A stretch of DNA of 64,000 bases, taken from assembly GCF_028209625.1 (NCBI RefSeq), contig NZ_JAQLDU010000010.1:33731-97730 (forward strand). The letters run 5' to 3'. The position numbers were made by a program, and so were the translations under genes. The notes under the pieces were generated by a model, which saw nothing but the letters and a program-made list of their open reading frames with translations, was not told the DNA's origin and did not search any database. This stretch comes from Collinsella aerofaciens (lineage in GTDB: Bacteria; Actinomycetota; Coriobacteriia; Coriobacteriales; Coriobacteriaceae). Below, one piece after another: positions 1 through 9,262 of this stretch (the first letter of the stretch is position 1; each line of letters starts with the position of its first letter).

Positions 1-3
1 CGC

Positions 4-44
4 AAAAAAGAGGGCGCCACGGCTGTGTGGCCGTGGCGCCCTCT
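4..44 (-). terminator. Intrinsic terminator of the wall-protein gene
   Basis: A perfect 15-bp stem (9-23 with 30-44, loop TGTGTG) is followed on the minus strand by six T residues (A run at 4-9). It lies directly downstream of the stop codon of the large surface protein at 62. Confidence 0.9.
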
Positions 45-61
45 AGGGTGTTTGCGCTGCG

Positions 62-3000
62 CTATGCGCGACGCTTGATGAACATCAACGCGGCTGCAAC
101 GATGATGCCCCCGGCGATTCCCAAGCTCGCGACGATGGCGAGCGTGCGGTCACCCGTGTTGGGGATCTTGGATGTGGTGCTCGTCGTGGTCGTAACGGTC
201 TTGGTGGTCTTAGTGTTGCCGGGATCTGTAGGATTCGGCGTCGGGCTCGGAGTGGGCTCGGGGTCCGGTTCTGCGGCATCAACGACGTTGAATGTCCACC
301 ATCCAAAAACGCTTGCGTAGTTGCGCGCGTCGTTGGGCGTGTAGCACGCCAAGAAGCGGCAAGTACCCGTTGCCGTGAGTGCGGTTTCGGGGGCAACCCA
401 TGCCCAGGTGCCCTCATCGTCTGCCGGGAGCTGCAGGTCACCGAGCTTGAGGGCGCTGGTGAGCGGCAGGTCGGGGAGTGCCGGGTCGGGGTGCGTCGGG
501 TCGGGGTGCGGTGTCGCCTGGGGCTCGGGGACGGCGCGGTAGATGTCAAAGATGGTGGTGACGCTGCTGGCGGCGTACTCGTCAGTCTCGGCGACCTCGA
601 AGAGCACGGCGTAGTGGCCGGCGTTGACGGGGGCCGCGTCCAGCTTGGTGAAGTTGTCGTCCGTGACCTCGAAATAGGTAAGGGTACCGTCTGCGGTCAG
701 GGCCGCGCGCGTGACGCTATTGCGGACCTCGGTCGTGCTCGTGGCGCTATCGTGGACTTCGGTCGTGATGCTCGCCGGCGCGCCGTCGTAGACCTTGGAC
801 GTTACCTCGATGGTCAGCGTGGGCTTGGGCTTTCCGGGCGTGGGCTCAGGGCTAGGCTCGGTGCCGTCGACAACGTTGAAGCTGAGCACGCATGTCGTGC
901 GGGAGAAGTTCTGCGTGTCGACAGGCGTGTAGACGGCAAGGCCGCTCTCGGTGCCGGCTTCCGTGATGGCGCACGTGCCGTCGGCCCAACTCCAAGATCC
1001 ATTGGGGTCGTTGGGAATGGTCACGTCCGCAAAGGCCAGGCCGTCGCGCAGCTCGAGGTCGTTGAGCTGGGGCGTATCGGGGTTGGGAGTCGCCCGGTAG
1101 ATGCTGAACGATGCCGTGATGGGTTCGGCGGTGTAGCTGGCCGGGACATTGGCGGAAAGCTCGGCCAGGTAGGTGCCTGCGTTGGTGGGAGCCTCCTTGA
1201 GCTTGGTGGGTACGCCGTTGACGATTTCGTAGTAGGTGAGCGTGCCGAGGTCATTGAGCGCGTTGCCCGTTACGGGGTCAACGACCGACCAAGTGGCCGT
1301 GACGGGCGCGCCGTCGTAGGTCTTGGATGCCACGTCGAGCTTGAGCGTAAGCTGGGTCATCTCGACCGTGAGCGTGCCGGGGATCACAGTGATACCGCTC
1401 TGGTAATTGACCTTGCCGGCATCCGTTAGCTGCGCGTTTGCGACGGTGATGGCGTCTGCGTATGTGCCTACAGCAAGGTCAGCGTAGGACGTCACGTCGC
1501 TTCCCGTGTCCTGGGAAATCTTCTGGAAGTCGAGCGCGGCGGCAGTCGACTGGATGACGCTATCGGCGGTCTCGCCGTCGGCGAGTCCCTCGACCGTAAC
1601 GACGTATTTGGGCTCGCTGCCGCGCCAGGTGCCGGTGGCGTCATTTGCGGTGATGGTCGGTGCCGGGGCCTTGGAGATGGTGAACGTGCACGAGGCCTCG
1701 TCGGCGCGGTAGTTGACCGTGTCGGTCACGCGGAGCACGGCCTCATAGCTGCCCGCGTTCTTGGGCGCGGCGGCGCCCAGGTCCTCGGTGCGCTCCTTGC
1801 CGTCGAGCAGGTAGTAGTTGACCTCGTGGCTGGCGTCGACCTTCTTGCCGGCGGCGTTGGCGATCTCCACCGCGGGCTCAACGGGCTTGCCGTCGTAGGT
1901 CTTGTCCTCGACCGCGATGGCACCCGTGACGTTGGCGGGCTCGATGGTCAGCGTGCCGGGCACCACCTTGATGTTGGACTTGTAGTTGACGGCGCCCTTC
2001 TCGCTCAGCTGCGGGTTTGCGACGGTGATGGCATCCTTGTGCTCACCAGCGTCGAGCGCGCCGTAGTCGAGCTTGGAATCGAGCGCGGCGGTCGTGCCCT
2101 GCGCGATAACGTCCTCGGCTTTGTCCCCGCCGACAAGGCCGTTCACCTTAAACGAGTAGGCGGGCTCGGGCTCGCCGAAGACAACGCTCGCGTCCTTTAC
2201 GGTGATGGTGGGCGCCGCGGCCTTGGCGATGGTGAATTCGCGGCGGGCCTCGCAGGCGCTGTAGTTGGTCCGGGCGGGCACGCTCATGACGACCGTGTAG
2301 CTGCCGGCGTCGACGGGCGCCCCGTCGAGCGCCTCGGGCTCGCCGTCGCTGTTGCGGTAGTAGGTGAGGCTGTAGGAGCTGTCGAGCTTCTCCCCGGAGG
2401 TCGGGTCGATGACCGAGCAGGTGACCTCGACGGGCGTCCCGTCATAGGTCTTGCCCGCGGCGTCCACGGCGGCCTTGGGCGTCAGCGGGGAGACGGTGAG
2501 CGTGCCCGCGATTACGGTGATGGCGTTCTCATAGTTGGCGCCCGCGTCCTTGTTGAGCTGCGGGTCCTTGACGGTGATGGCGGACGCGTAGACGCCGGTA
2601 TCGAGACCCTGGTAGCCCTTGTCGTCGGTGATGTGCTGGTCGAGCTCTGCCTTGGTGCCCTTGGCGAGGACGTCCTTGTCCTTATCGGCAGGAACCAGGC
2701 CGGAGACGGTATAGGTGTAGGCGGGCTCGGCGTCGCGCCAGGTGCCGGTGGCGTCATTTGCGGTGATGGTCGGTGCCGGGGCCTTGGAGATGGTGAACGT
2801 GCACGAGGCCTCGTCGGCGCGGTAGTTGACCGTGTCGGTCACGCGGAGCACGGCCTCATAGCTGCCCGCGTTCTTGGGCGCGGCGGCGCCCAGGTCCTCG
2901 GTGCGCTCCTTGCCGTCGAGCAGGTAGTAGTTGACCTCGTGGCTGGCGTCGACCTTCTTGCCGGCGGCGTTGGCGATCTCCACCGCGGGCTCAACGGGCT

Positions 3001-5503
3001 TGCCGTCGTAGGTCTTGTCCTCGACCGCGATGGCACCCGTGACGTTGGCGGGCTCGATGGTCAGCGTGCCGGGCACCACCTTGATGTTGGACTTGTAGTT
3101 GACGGCGCCCTTCTCGCTCAGCTGCGGGTTTGCGACGGTGATGGCATCCTTGTGCTCACCAGCGTCGAGCGCGCCGTAGTCGAGCTTGGAATCGAGCGCG
3201 GCGGTCGTGCCCTGCGCGATAACGTCCTCGGCTTTGTCCCCGCCGACAAGGCCGTTCACCTTAAACGAGTAGGCGGGCTCGGGCTCGCCGAAGACAACGC
3301 TCGCGTCCTTTACGGTGATGGTGGGCGCCGCGGCCTTGGCGATGGTGAAGTCGCGGCGGGCCTCGCAGGCGCTGTAGTTGGTCCGGGCGGGCACGTTCAT
3401 GACGACCGTGTAGCTGCCGGCATCGACGGGCGCCCCGTCGAGCTGTGCGAGCTTACCGTCCTTCTTGCGGTAATAGGTGAGGCTGTAGGCGCTGTCGAGC
3501 TTCTCCCCGGTGATCGGGTCGGTGACCGAGCAGGTTACCTCGGCGGGCGCCCCGTCATAGGTCTTGTTCTTGGCGGTCACGGTGGCCGTGGGCGTCACGG
3601 GCGCGATGGTGAGCGTGCCCGCCTTGACGGTGATGCCGTTCTCGTAGTTGCTACCTGCATCCTTGTTGAGCTGCGGGTTCTTGACGGTGATGGCGGACGT
3701 GTAGACGCCGGCATCGAGATCCTTGTAGCCCTTGTCGTCGGTGATGTGCTGGTCGAGCTCTGCCTTGGTGCCCTCGGCGAGGACGTCCTTGTCCTTATCG
3801 GCGTCGACCAGGCCGGAGACGGTATAGGCGTATTTGGGCTCGCTGCCGCGCCAGGTGCCGCTGGCGTCCTTCACGGTGATGGTGGGCGCCGCGGCCTTGG
3901 CGATGGTGAATTCGCGGCGGGCCTCGCATGCGCTGTAGTTGGTCCGGGCGGGCACGTTCATGACGACCGTGTAGCTGCCGGCATCGACGGGCGCCCCGTC
4001 GAGCTGTGCGAGCTTACCGTCCTTCTTGCGGTAATAGGTGAGGCTGTAGGCGCTGTCGAGCTTCTCCCCGGAGGTCGGGTCTGTGACCGAGCAGGTGACC
4101 TCGGCGGGCGCCCCGTCATAGGTCTTGTTCTTGGCGGTCACGGTGGTCGTGGGCGTCACCGGGGCAACGGTGAGCGTGCCCGCTTTGACGAAGATGCCGT
4201 CCTTATAGTTGGAGCAGTAGCCGCTTGCGTTCTTAATGAGCTGCGGGTTCTTGACGGTGATGGCGGACACGTAGACGCCGGCATCGAGGTCCTTGTAGCC
4301 CTTGTCGCCCGTGACGCCCCAGTCGAGCTCGGCCTTGGTGCCCTCGGCGAGGACGTCCTTGCCCTCGTCGGCAGGAACCAGACCGGAGACGGTGTAGGTG
4401 TATTTGGGCTCGCTGCCGCGCCAGGTGCCGGTGGCGTCGTTCACGCTGATGGTGGGCGCCGGGGCCTGTTCGATCAGGAAGCGCGTGGAGACCTCGCCAC
4501 CTAGGTATTCATCGGTGCTCTCGACTTTCCATACCACCTCGTGGCCGCCGGCAGAGCTGGGGATGCTCCACCAAGGGTCATCCCTGTCGTTGTTTTTCTT
4601 GACCGGGTAATACTTGAAACTGCCTTTAACCTCGACGGGCTCGCCGGTCTCGGCATCGACTGCCGTCGTTGTGACAAGGGAGTCGCTATAGGGCTGGCCA
4701 TCGTAGGTCTTGTTCGCAGCCGTGATGCTCAGCTTGAGCCGCTTGCGTCCGGCGGGCTTATCCTTATAGACTTCAAATTTGAGGTAGCGGTACACGACGG
4801 CATAATTGTTCGTGTCCTTGGGCGTGAACATGGCGAGTGCGGTGACGACATCGGGGCTGTCCTTGGAGTCGTCACTGGAGTTGTCACTGGAGTTGTCACT
4901 AGAGCTGTCGTCGGGGTCTTTGATCTCCTGGTTTGCGACGCGCCTTGTCCATGACCACGTTCCATCCTCGGGCTGTGCCGGGAAGGGCTCCTCGGAAGCC
5001 TTGAGGCCCTCGCGGAACTTGATGGGCTCAAGCGCGGGCGATTCAGGGTTGGGGAGAGCACGGTAGATACGCACGTCCTGCGAGACGCTTCCGCCCAGGT
5101 AGTTGTCGGTGTCGGTCACAGTGTACGTCACGCGGTACGTGCCAGCGTCCTTAGGCGCTCCATCGAGCGGTTTTTCGGGCTCGACGCTCTTGCCGTCGGC
5201 GTCGGCAACCTTAACATAGGACAGGCTTGCGTCCTCGACCGTCACGGTCTTTTTCGTCGTGGGGTCGATTGCTTCGTATTTGGGTTTAAGCTCTTCGCCG
5301 TCGTAGTACTTGTTGTCGACGTCGAGCGAGAGTGTGAGCTGCGTTTTGGCGTAAAGGTCGTGGGACACCGTTTCGCCCGCATAGGCATTTGTTGACGGCG
5401 TGCCCGCAAAGAGCGTTGCCGAGAGCGCCGCGACGGAGCAGAGCGTAAGGGACAGCATCGCCCGTGATCTTCGATGCCTTTGGGTGACCGGTAAGCGTTT
5501 CAT
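62..5503 (-). CDS. LPXTG-type cell-wall protein with YDG/MBG-like repeats
   Basis: A 1813-residue secreted wall-anchored protein. The N-terminus has a basic stretch and a hydrophobic signal segment ending near Ala-Tyr-Ala (about residue 40). The body alternates about nine YDG-type units (each with a [KN]xYDG core) with MBG-like units (PTITVKDASVVFGEPEPAYS type). A Ser/Asp-rich run lies near residue 200. The C-terminus is a complete sortase signal: IPNTGD, a hydrophobic helix and KRRA. The start is backed by an AAGGAG Shine-Dalgarno about 7 nt upstream. Such repeats usually form stalks that bind host glycans or proteins; the ligand here is unknown. Two internal blocks are identical at DNA level, so the repeat number may vary. 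A LytTR regulator lies just upstream on the same strand. Confidence 0.9.
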   Translation of the reverse strand: MKRLPVTQRHRRSRAMLSLTLCSVAALSATLFAGTPSTNAYAGETVSHDLYAKTQLTLSLDVDNKYYDGEELKPKYEAIDPTTKKTVTVEDASLSYVKVADADGKSVEPEKPLDGAPKDAGTYRVTYTVTDTDNYLGGSVSQDVRIYRALPNPESPALEPIKFREGLKASEEPFPAQPEDGTWSWTRRVANQEIKDPDDSSSDNSSDNSSDDSKDSPDVVTALAMFTPKDTNNYAVVYRYLKFEVYKDKPAGRKRLKLSITAANKTYDGQPYSDSLVTTTAVDAETGEPVEVKGSFKYYPVKKNNDRDDPWWSIPSSAGGHEVVWKVESTDEYLGGEVSTRFLIEQAPAPTISVNDATGTWRGSEPKYTYTVSGLVPADEGKDVLAEGTKAELDWGVTGDKGYKDLDAGVYVSAITVKNPQLIKNASGYCSNYKDGIFVKAGTLTVAPVTPTTTVTAKNKTYDGAPAEVTCSVTDPTSGEKLDSAYSLTYYRKKDGKLAQLDGAPVDAGSYTVVMNVPARTNYSACEARREFTIAKAAAPTITVKDASGTWRGSEPKYAYTVSGLVDADKDKDVLAEGTKAELDQHITDDKGYKDLDAGVYTSAITVKNPQLNKDAGSNYENGITVKAGTLTIAPVTPTATVTAKNKTYDGAPAEVTCSVTDPITGEKLDSAYSLTYYRKKDGKLAQLDGAPVDAGSYTVVMNVPARTNYSACEARRDFTIAKAAAPTITVKDASVVFGEPEPAYSFKVNGLVGGDKAEDVIAQGTTAALDSKLDYGALDAGEHKDAITVANPQLSEKGAVNYKSNIKVVPGTLTIEPANVTGAIAVEDKTYDGKPVEPAVEIANAAGKKVDASHEVNYYLLDGKERTEDLGAAAPKNAGSYEAVLRVTDTVNYRADEASCTFTISKAPAPTITANDATGTWRDAEPAYTYTVSGLVPADKDKDVLAKGTKAELDQHITDDKGYQGLDTGVYASAITVKDPQLNKDAGANYENAITVIAGTLTVSPLTPKAAVDAAGKTYDGTPVEVTCSVIDPTSGEKLDSSYSLTYYRNSDGEPEALDGAPVDAGSYTVVMSVPARTNYSACEARREFTIAKAAAPTITVKDASVVFGEPEPAYSFKVNGLVGGDKAEDVIAQGTTAALDSKLDYGALDAGEHKDAITVANPQLSEKGAVNYKSNIKVVPGTLTIEPANVTGAIAVEDKTYDGKPVEPAVEIANAAGKKVDASHEVNYYLLDGKERTEDLGAAAPKNAGSYEAVLRVTDTVNYRADEASCTFTISKAPAPTITANDATGTWRGSEPKYVVTVEGLADGETADSVIQSTAAALDFQKISQDTGSDVTSYADLAVGTYADAITVANAQLTDAGKVNYQSGITVIPGTLTVEMTQLTLKLDVASKTYDGAPVTATWSVVDPVTGNALNDLGTLTYYEIVNGVPTKLKEAPTNAGTYLAELSANVPASYTAEPITASFSIYRATPNPDTPQLNDLELRDGLAFADVTIPNDPNGSWSWADGTCAITEAGTESGLAVYTPVDTQNFSRTTCVLSFNVVDGTEPSPEPTPGKPKPTLTIEVTSKVYDGAPASITTEVHDSATSTTEVRNSVTRAALTADGTLTYFEVTDDNFTKLDAAPVNAGHYAVLFEVAETDEYAASSVTTIFDIYRAVPEPQATPHPDPTHPDPALPDLPLTSALKLGDLQLPADDEGTWAWVAPETALTATGTCRFLACYTPNDARNYASVFGWWTFNVVDAAEPDPEPTPSPTPNPTDPGNTKTTKTVTTTTSTTSKIPNTGDRTLAIVASLGIAGGIIVAAALMFIKRRA
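1621..2235 (-). repeat. Long direct repeat, copy 1, within wall-protein gene
   Basis: About 615 bp that by eye is identical to 2734-3348 (offset 1113 bp). It encodes one MBG-like plus one YDG unit, starting at the GTWR-type motif. Identity ends at a single-base difference (GAATTC versus GAAGTC). Confidence 0.85.
2734..3348 (-). repeat. Long direct repeat, copy 2, within wall-protein gene
   Basis: Second copy of the 615-bp block at 1621-2235. The lack of synonymous differences points to recent duplication or ongoing gene conversion. Confidence 0.85.
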
Positions 5504-5526
5504 AGAACAGCTCCTTTATCACAAAT

Positions 5527-5560
5527 TGCCCCGGCGCCGTTTGTGCGGTCAACCGGGGCA
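5527..5560 (-). promoter_or_regulatory. Leader hairpin upstream of wall-protein gene
   Basis: An 8-bp perfect stem (TGCCCCGG 5527-5534 with CCGGGGCA 5553-5560) lies 24 bp upstream of the start codon, in the presumed 5' leader. There is no T run, so it may be a stability or attenuation element rather than a terminator. The rest of 5561-5712 is A/T-rich and probably holds the promoter, but I cannot assign clear -35/-10 boxes. Confidence 0.4.
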
Positions 5561-5712
5561 GCGCTTGATGGTGCTGGTGCTTTTTGCACGTCATCCATCA
5601 TCAAGTACAAAACCATAGATTGTTTTATTATCAGTGATTTTGTGTCTGCGAAAAGAAAAGTTCGTCCCGTCTTATGTCGTTTCGTCCCAAATAGTCAGGA
5701 GAGTATTTCTAT

Positions 5713-6534
5713 TTAATTAACGTGGGGCAATGACGAGCGGTCGGTCGCTTCCTCGTATCCAAAATACAGCGCAAGGGCGCGGTCGGCGTCGGGGCTGCTG
5801 CGTGCGTAGTTGATGTTTTTGATGTCAAACAGGATGCAGCCGCAATGGCCTGTAAACGTCGGAAAACAGACGACCTTAAGGTATGTGTCGATCTCGGGGC
5901 TGTAATCGATGAGCTCGAGCGTCTCGCCCAAAAACGCCGCTCGTTCGTAGCAACGGAGCCACTTGCCGTCCATGTTGGGAAAGATGCTGCCAAATGAGTG
6001 ACCGATAAGCTGGTCGAGTGGCACCTTCTCGAGTCGCGCAAGGGCGTCGTTGCCGTATCGAAACACCCAGTCTACCGCCTGGCGTTGCCCGTCGAGAACC
6101 ATTTCGATATCGGTAAAGGCAAAGGGCATGTTATCGAAGCTTGCGTAGTGGGCGCGATAGCCCTCGGGTGTGGCGGGGGCATTTCGCTGCTCGTGATCTT
6201 TTATGAACGACGCGCGCCAGACTTGTAGCTCTTCGCGGAGTTGGCGCTTGCGTCGCACGGTATATTCAAGTTTCTCGCCGTTGATGAGGTTGATGGTATC
6301 GGTGATGCCATGGATGGCGCGCGCCGAAACCAGGCAGCTGCGATGCGCGAGCAAAAAGCCGCTGCCTAAGATTTCGCGCAGCTCCCGTAGCGTGACGCGT
6401 ATGTCGTAGAGCTCCCCGTCGGACATATGGATAAACGCATCGTTGCGCTTCATCTGGACGTACAGGATGCGCGTGGCATCGAGCACGTATTCTTTTTTGC
6501 CCGATGTGATGGTGACGAGTTTGCTGGCGTACAT
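5713..6534 (-). CDS. LytTR-family DNA-binding protein with C-terminal PAS-like domain
   Basis: 273 residues. The frame is open further upstream into tex, but the ATG at 6534 follows a GGAGGG ribosome-binding site and begins the LytTR fold at once (about residues 5-105, with the RSCLVS segment). Residues about 130-240 resemble a PAS sensor (VDWVFRYGNDALARLE, then GHSFGSIFP). There is no receiver domain or membrane segment, so this is not a standard LytR/AgrA response regulator; it more likely senses a cytosolic ligand. Its position just upstream of the wall-protein gene, on the same strand, suggests that gene as a target, which is inference. Confidence 0.8.
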   Translation of the reverse strand: MYASKLVTITSGKKEYVLDATRILYVQMKRNDAFIHMSDGELYDIRVTLRELREILGSGFLLAHRSCLVSARAIHGITDTINLINGEKLEYTVRRKRQLREELQVWRASFIKDHEQRNAPATPEGYRAHYASFDNMPFAFTDIEMVLDGQRQAVDWVFRYGNDALARLEKVPLDQLIGHSFGSIFPNMDGKWLRCYERAAFLGETLELIDYSPEIDTYLKVVCFPTFTGHCGCILFDIKNINYARSSPDADRALALYFGYEEATDRSSLPHVN

Positions 6535-6696
6535 AGACCCTCCGCGACGTGGCGTGCCCTTTCTTTGATTGTAGGCGGGCACAAGGGTTCTTTTCGGATT
6601 ATTCCGTTCGAGTCGATGACGTGCGTTGCCTTGGTCGTTGACAGCGCCGACGCCCCTGGGGATATCGCCGCTCTGGGCTTCCATATCCTGCCGTAA

Positions 6697-6923
6697 GCAA
6701 AGGTACCCCCTCCGGCGACGTGCAAAATCGCGACTTTTCAGCAAAGAAGGGGGTCTGTCATTGGGCGTGATCGCCCCTTTGGCACGGAACGGCCCCCGTT
6801 TTGGCTCTGAAAACGCCAAAACGGGGGCCGTTTTTGCTTTTATGCCTCTCAGAGACGTCTCGGAGCCGCCGGGAGATGCTGAAAACTCGCCTTTTTGCAC
6901 GTCGCCGGAGGGGGTACCTTTGC
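6697..6923. repeat. Nested palindromic MITE-like element with 47-bp terminal inverted repeats
   Basis: Arms 6697-6743 and 6877-6923 are inverted repeats of 47 nt with three mismatches; the outer 31 nt are perfect. At the centre is an 18-bp perfect hairpin (6788-6805 with 6815-6832, loop 6806-6814) followed by TTTTT on the plus strand. The element begins 8 nt beyond the tex stop codon. No transposase is encoded. It fills most of the 397-bp gap between tex and the LytTR gene, and could act as the 3' boundary of tex mRNA. Confidence 0.8.
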
Positions 6924-6931
6924 TTTGGCGG

Positions 6932-9079
6932 TTATTTGCCCGGCACCATGGTGAGCGAAATCTTCTTGCGGTCGCGATCGACCTTCTCGACCCACACCTT
7001 GACCGTGTCGCCGACACGCACCACGTCGCTCGGGTGCTTGACGAAGCGGTCGGCCAGCTTGGAGATGTGCACGAGGCCGTCTTGGTGCACGCCCACGTCG
7101 ACGAAGGCGCCAAAGTCGACGACGTTGCGCACCGTGCCCTTGAGCTCCATGCCGGGTTCCAGGTCGTCGATGGAAAGCGCTGAGCGGCTAAAGACCACCT
7201 CGGGCGCGTCGTCGCGCGGGTCGCGACCGGGCTTCTTGAGCTCGTTGACGATGTCGATGAGCGTGAGGGTGCCACAGTCCAGGTCGCTTGCCAGCGTCGA
7301 GATGCTGCCCAGACGGCGCTCGATGTCGGGCACGCCGCCGCGGCTGAGCTCGCTTGCTTTAACGCCGGCGCGCTCCAGGACGGACGTGGCCACCTCGTAG
7401 CTCTCGGGGTGGACGCTTGTCGCGTCGAGCGGGTTCTTGCCGCCGCTGATGCGCAGGAAGCCCGCGGCGTTGAGATATGCCTTGGGTCCCAGCTTGGGGA
7501 CCTTCTTGAGCTGGCGGCGATCGGTAAAGGCGCCGTTTTCCTCGCGGTACGCCACGATGTTCTTGGCCACGCTCGGCGTGATGCCCGATACGTATCCCAG
7601 AAGGCTCGCGCTCGCGGTGTTTACGTCGACGCCCACGCGGTTGACGACGTCCTCCACCACGTGGCCCAGGGTGCGCGAAAGCTCGGCCTGGTCAAGGTCG
7701 TGCTGGTACTGGCCCACACCGATGGATTGGGGCGGAATCTTAACGAGCTCTGCCAGCGGGTCCTGCAGGCGGCGACCCAGGCTCATGGCACCACGCACGG
7801 TGACGTCCAGATCGGGATACTCCTGGCTCGCGAGCTCGGAGGCGGAGTACACCGACGCGCCGGCCTCGTTAACGATGGTGTAGCGAAGGCTGGGCGCCTG
7901 CTCGGCAATAAACTCCGAGACGACTTCCTCGGTCTCGCGGCTGGCGGTGCCGTTGCCGATGACGATAGTGTTGACGCCGTCCTTTTTGACGAGGCGGGCG
8001 AGCTCGCGCTTGGTGCCAGCGACGTCGTGGCGCGGCTTGGTGGGGTAGACCACGCCGTGGTCGAGCAGCTTGCCGGTCTCGTCCATGACGGCGACCTTGC
8101 AGCCGGTGCGGTAGCCCGGGTCGAGCGCGAGCACGCGGGCACCGTGCACGGGGCGTGCCGAGAGCAGGCCCTCGAGATTCTTGGCAAAGACGTTGATGGC
8201 CTCGGTCTGAGCGCGGACGGTGAGTTTGGCGCGGGCCTCGCGCTCCAGCGAGGGGGCCATGAGACGCTTGTAACCGTCGGCGATAGCGGCGTCAAAGACG
8301 GGCGCGAACACGCCCTGGCGACGGGGCCAGCGGCTGCCGAGGCGCGCCGTGGCGGCAGCGCCGTCGACGTTCACGCGCACGCGGAGTTTGCCCTCGCGCT
8401 CACCGCGGTCGATAGCCAGCACGCGGTGGTTGGGAATACGGCGCAGCGGCTCGTCAAAGTTGTAGTAGGGCTCGTAGGGGGTCTTCTCGGCGGGGTCGGT
8501 TGCCTCGACGACGATGTCGGCGGTGTTTTGCGTAAAGGCGCGCAGTTCGGCGACGTTCTCGGGGTCCTCGGCTACCGTCTCGGCCACGATGTCAGCGGCG
8601 CCAGCGAGCGCCTTCTCGGGCGTGTCGAAGCCGGCCTCCTCGTTGACGTATGCCGCGGCGGCGTCGAGCGCGCTGCCCTTGGCCGAGGCCTGCATGATGA
8701 CCATGTTGGCAAGCGGCTCCAGACCTGCCTCGCGGGCCTTCTGCGCGCGGGTCATGCGCTTTTTACGGTAGGGCTTGTAGAGGTCTTCGACGCGCTGGAG
8801 CTGTGTGGCCTCGCGAATCTGCTGCTCGAGCTCGGGCGTGAGTTTGCCCTGGGCGTCGATGAGCAGGATGACGTCCTCTTTACGCTGTTCAAGATTGCGC
8901 AGGTAGGACAGGCGCTCGTCGAGCGCGCGCAGGGCAACGTCGTCCATGCCGCCCGTTGCTTCCTTGCGGTAGCGCGAGATAAAGGGGATGGTGTTGCCCT
9001 CGTCGATGAGCTTGACGGCTGCCTCGACGTTGGCGGCCTTAAGGTTGAGCTCGCGGGCGAGCTGGGCGATAAGATCCAT
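6932..9079 (-). CDS. tex: Tex-family RNA-binding transcription accessory protein
   Basis: 715 residues, the normal Tex length. The order is an N-terminal Tex helical region, a YqgF-like RNase H fold in the middle (ALDPGYRTGCKVAVMDETGK), helix-hairpin-helix segments (TASASLLGYVSGITPSVAKN), and a C-terminal S1 domain (GMELKGTVRNVVDFGAFVDV). The start at 9079 is chosen because AGGAAG precedes it and it begins the conserved MDLIAQLARELN-type N-terminus; the frame is open 25 codons further. Tex binds nucleic acids and affects transcription and RNA turnover; its exact role varies among bacteria. It is transcribed alone. Confidence 0.95.
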   Translation of the reverse strand: MDLIAQLARELNLKAANVEAAVKLIDEGNTIPFISRYRKEATGGMDDVALRALDERLSYLRNLEQRKEDVILLIDAQGKLTPELEQQIREATQLQRVEDLYKPYRKKRMTRAQKAREAGLEPLANMVIMQASAKGSALDAAAAYVNEEAGFDTPEKALAGAADIVAETVAEDPENVAELRAFTQNTADIVVEATDPAEKTPYEPYYNFDEPLRRIPNHRVLAIDRGEREGKLRVRVNVDGAAATARLGSRWPRRQGVFAPVFDAAIADGYKRLMAPSLEREARAKLTVRAQTEAINVFAKNLEGLLSARPVHGARVLALDPGYRTGCKVAVMDETGKLLDHGVVYPTKPRHDVAGTKRELARLVKKDGVNTIVIGNGTASRETEEVVSEFIAEQAPSLRYTIVNEAGASVYSASELASQEYPDLDVTVRGAMSLGRRLQDPLAELVKIPPQSIGVGQYQHDLDQAELSRTLGHVVEDVVNRVGVDVNTASASLLGYVSGITPSVAKNIVAYREENGAFTDRRQLKKVPKLGPKAYLNAAGFLRISGGKNPLDATSVHPESYEVATSVLERAGVKASELSRGGVPDIERRLGSISTLASDLDCGTLTLIDIVNELKKPGRDPRDDAPEVVFSRSALSIDDLEPGMELKGTVRNVVDFGAFVDVGVHQDGLVHISKLADRFVKHPSDVVRVGDTVKVWVEKVDRDRKKISLTMVPGK

Positions 9080-9159
9080 GGAACTTCCTGTCTGTGAGTA
9101 CGTTACAGGTGCATGAGCCACCCAGTCTACCACCCGCCCGCGCCGCGGCTGCAAAGAAA

Positions 9160-9189
9160 GCCCCGCGGGCAGGAGGCTGCTCGCGGGGC
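9160..9189 (-). terminator. Probable terminator of the MFS/Gfo-Idh operon
   Basis: GCCCCGCG (9160-9167) pairs with CGCGGGGC (9182-9189). On the minus strand it is followed by CTTTCTTT. It lies between the stop of the Gfo/Idh/MocA gene and the tex start. Confidence 0.65.
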
Positions 9190-9262
9190 AAAGAAGAGGG
9201 GCTTATTTGTGACGGACCGAGGGACTCGGCATGGGGTTTCTGCCGCGGCCGCTCTTAAGGCA

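Noticed and set aside
1621..4460. Regular repeats as a possible CRISPR array
   Set aside because: The units are protein-coding, hundreds of bp long and in frame; no short repeats with unique spacers occur anywhere in the window.
1826..4504. 892-codon plus-strand ORF opposite the wall-protein gene
   Set aside because: It is the antisense of the repeat region; the protein is a Gly/Val/Arg-rich shadow with no start signal, while the minus strand encodes signal peptide, repeats and sorting motif.
6535..7275. N-terminal extension of the LytTR ORF into tex
   Set aside because: It overlaps tex in another frame and reads through the palindromic element; the LytTR domain starts right after a good RBS at 6534.
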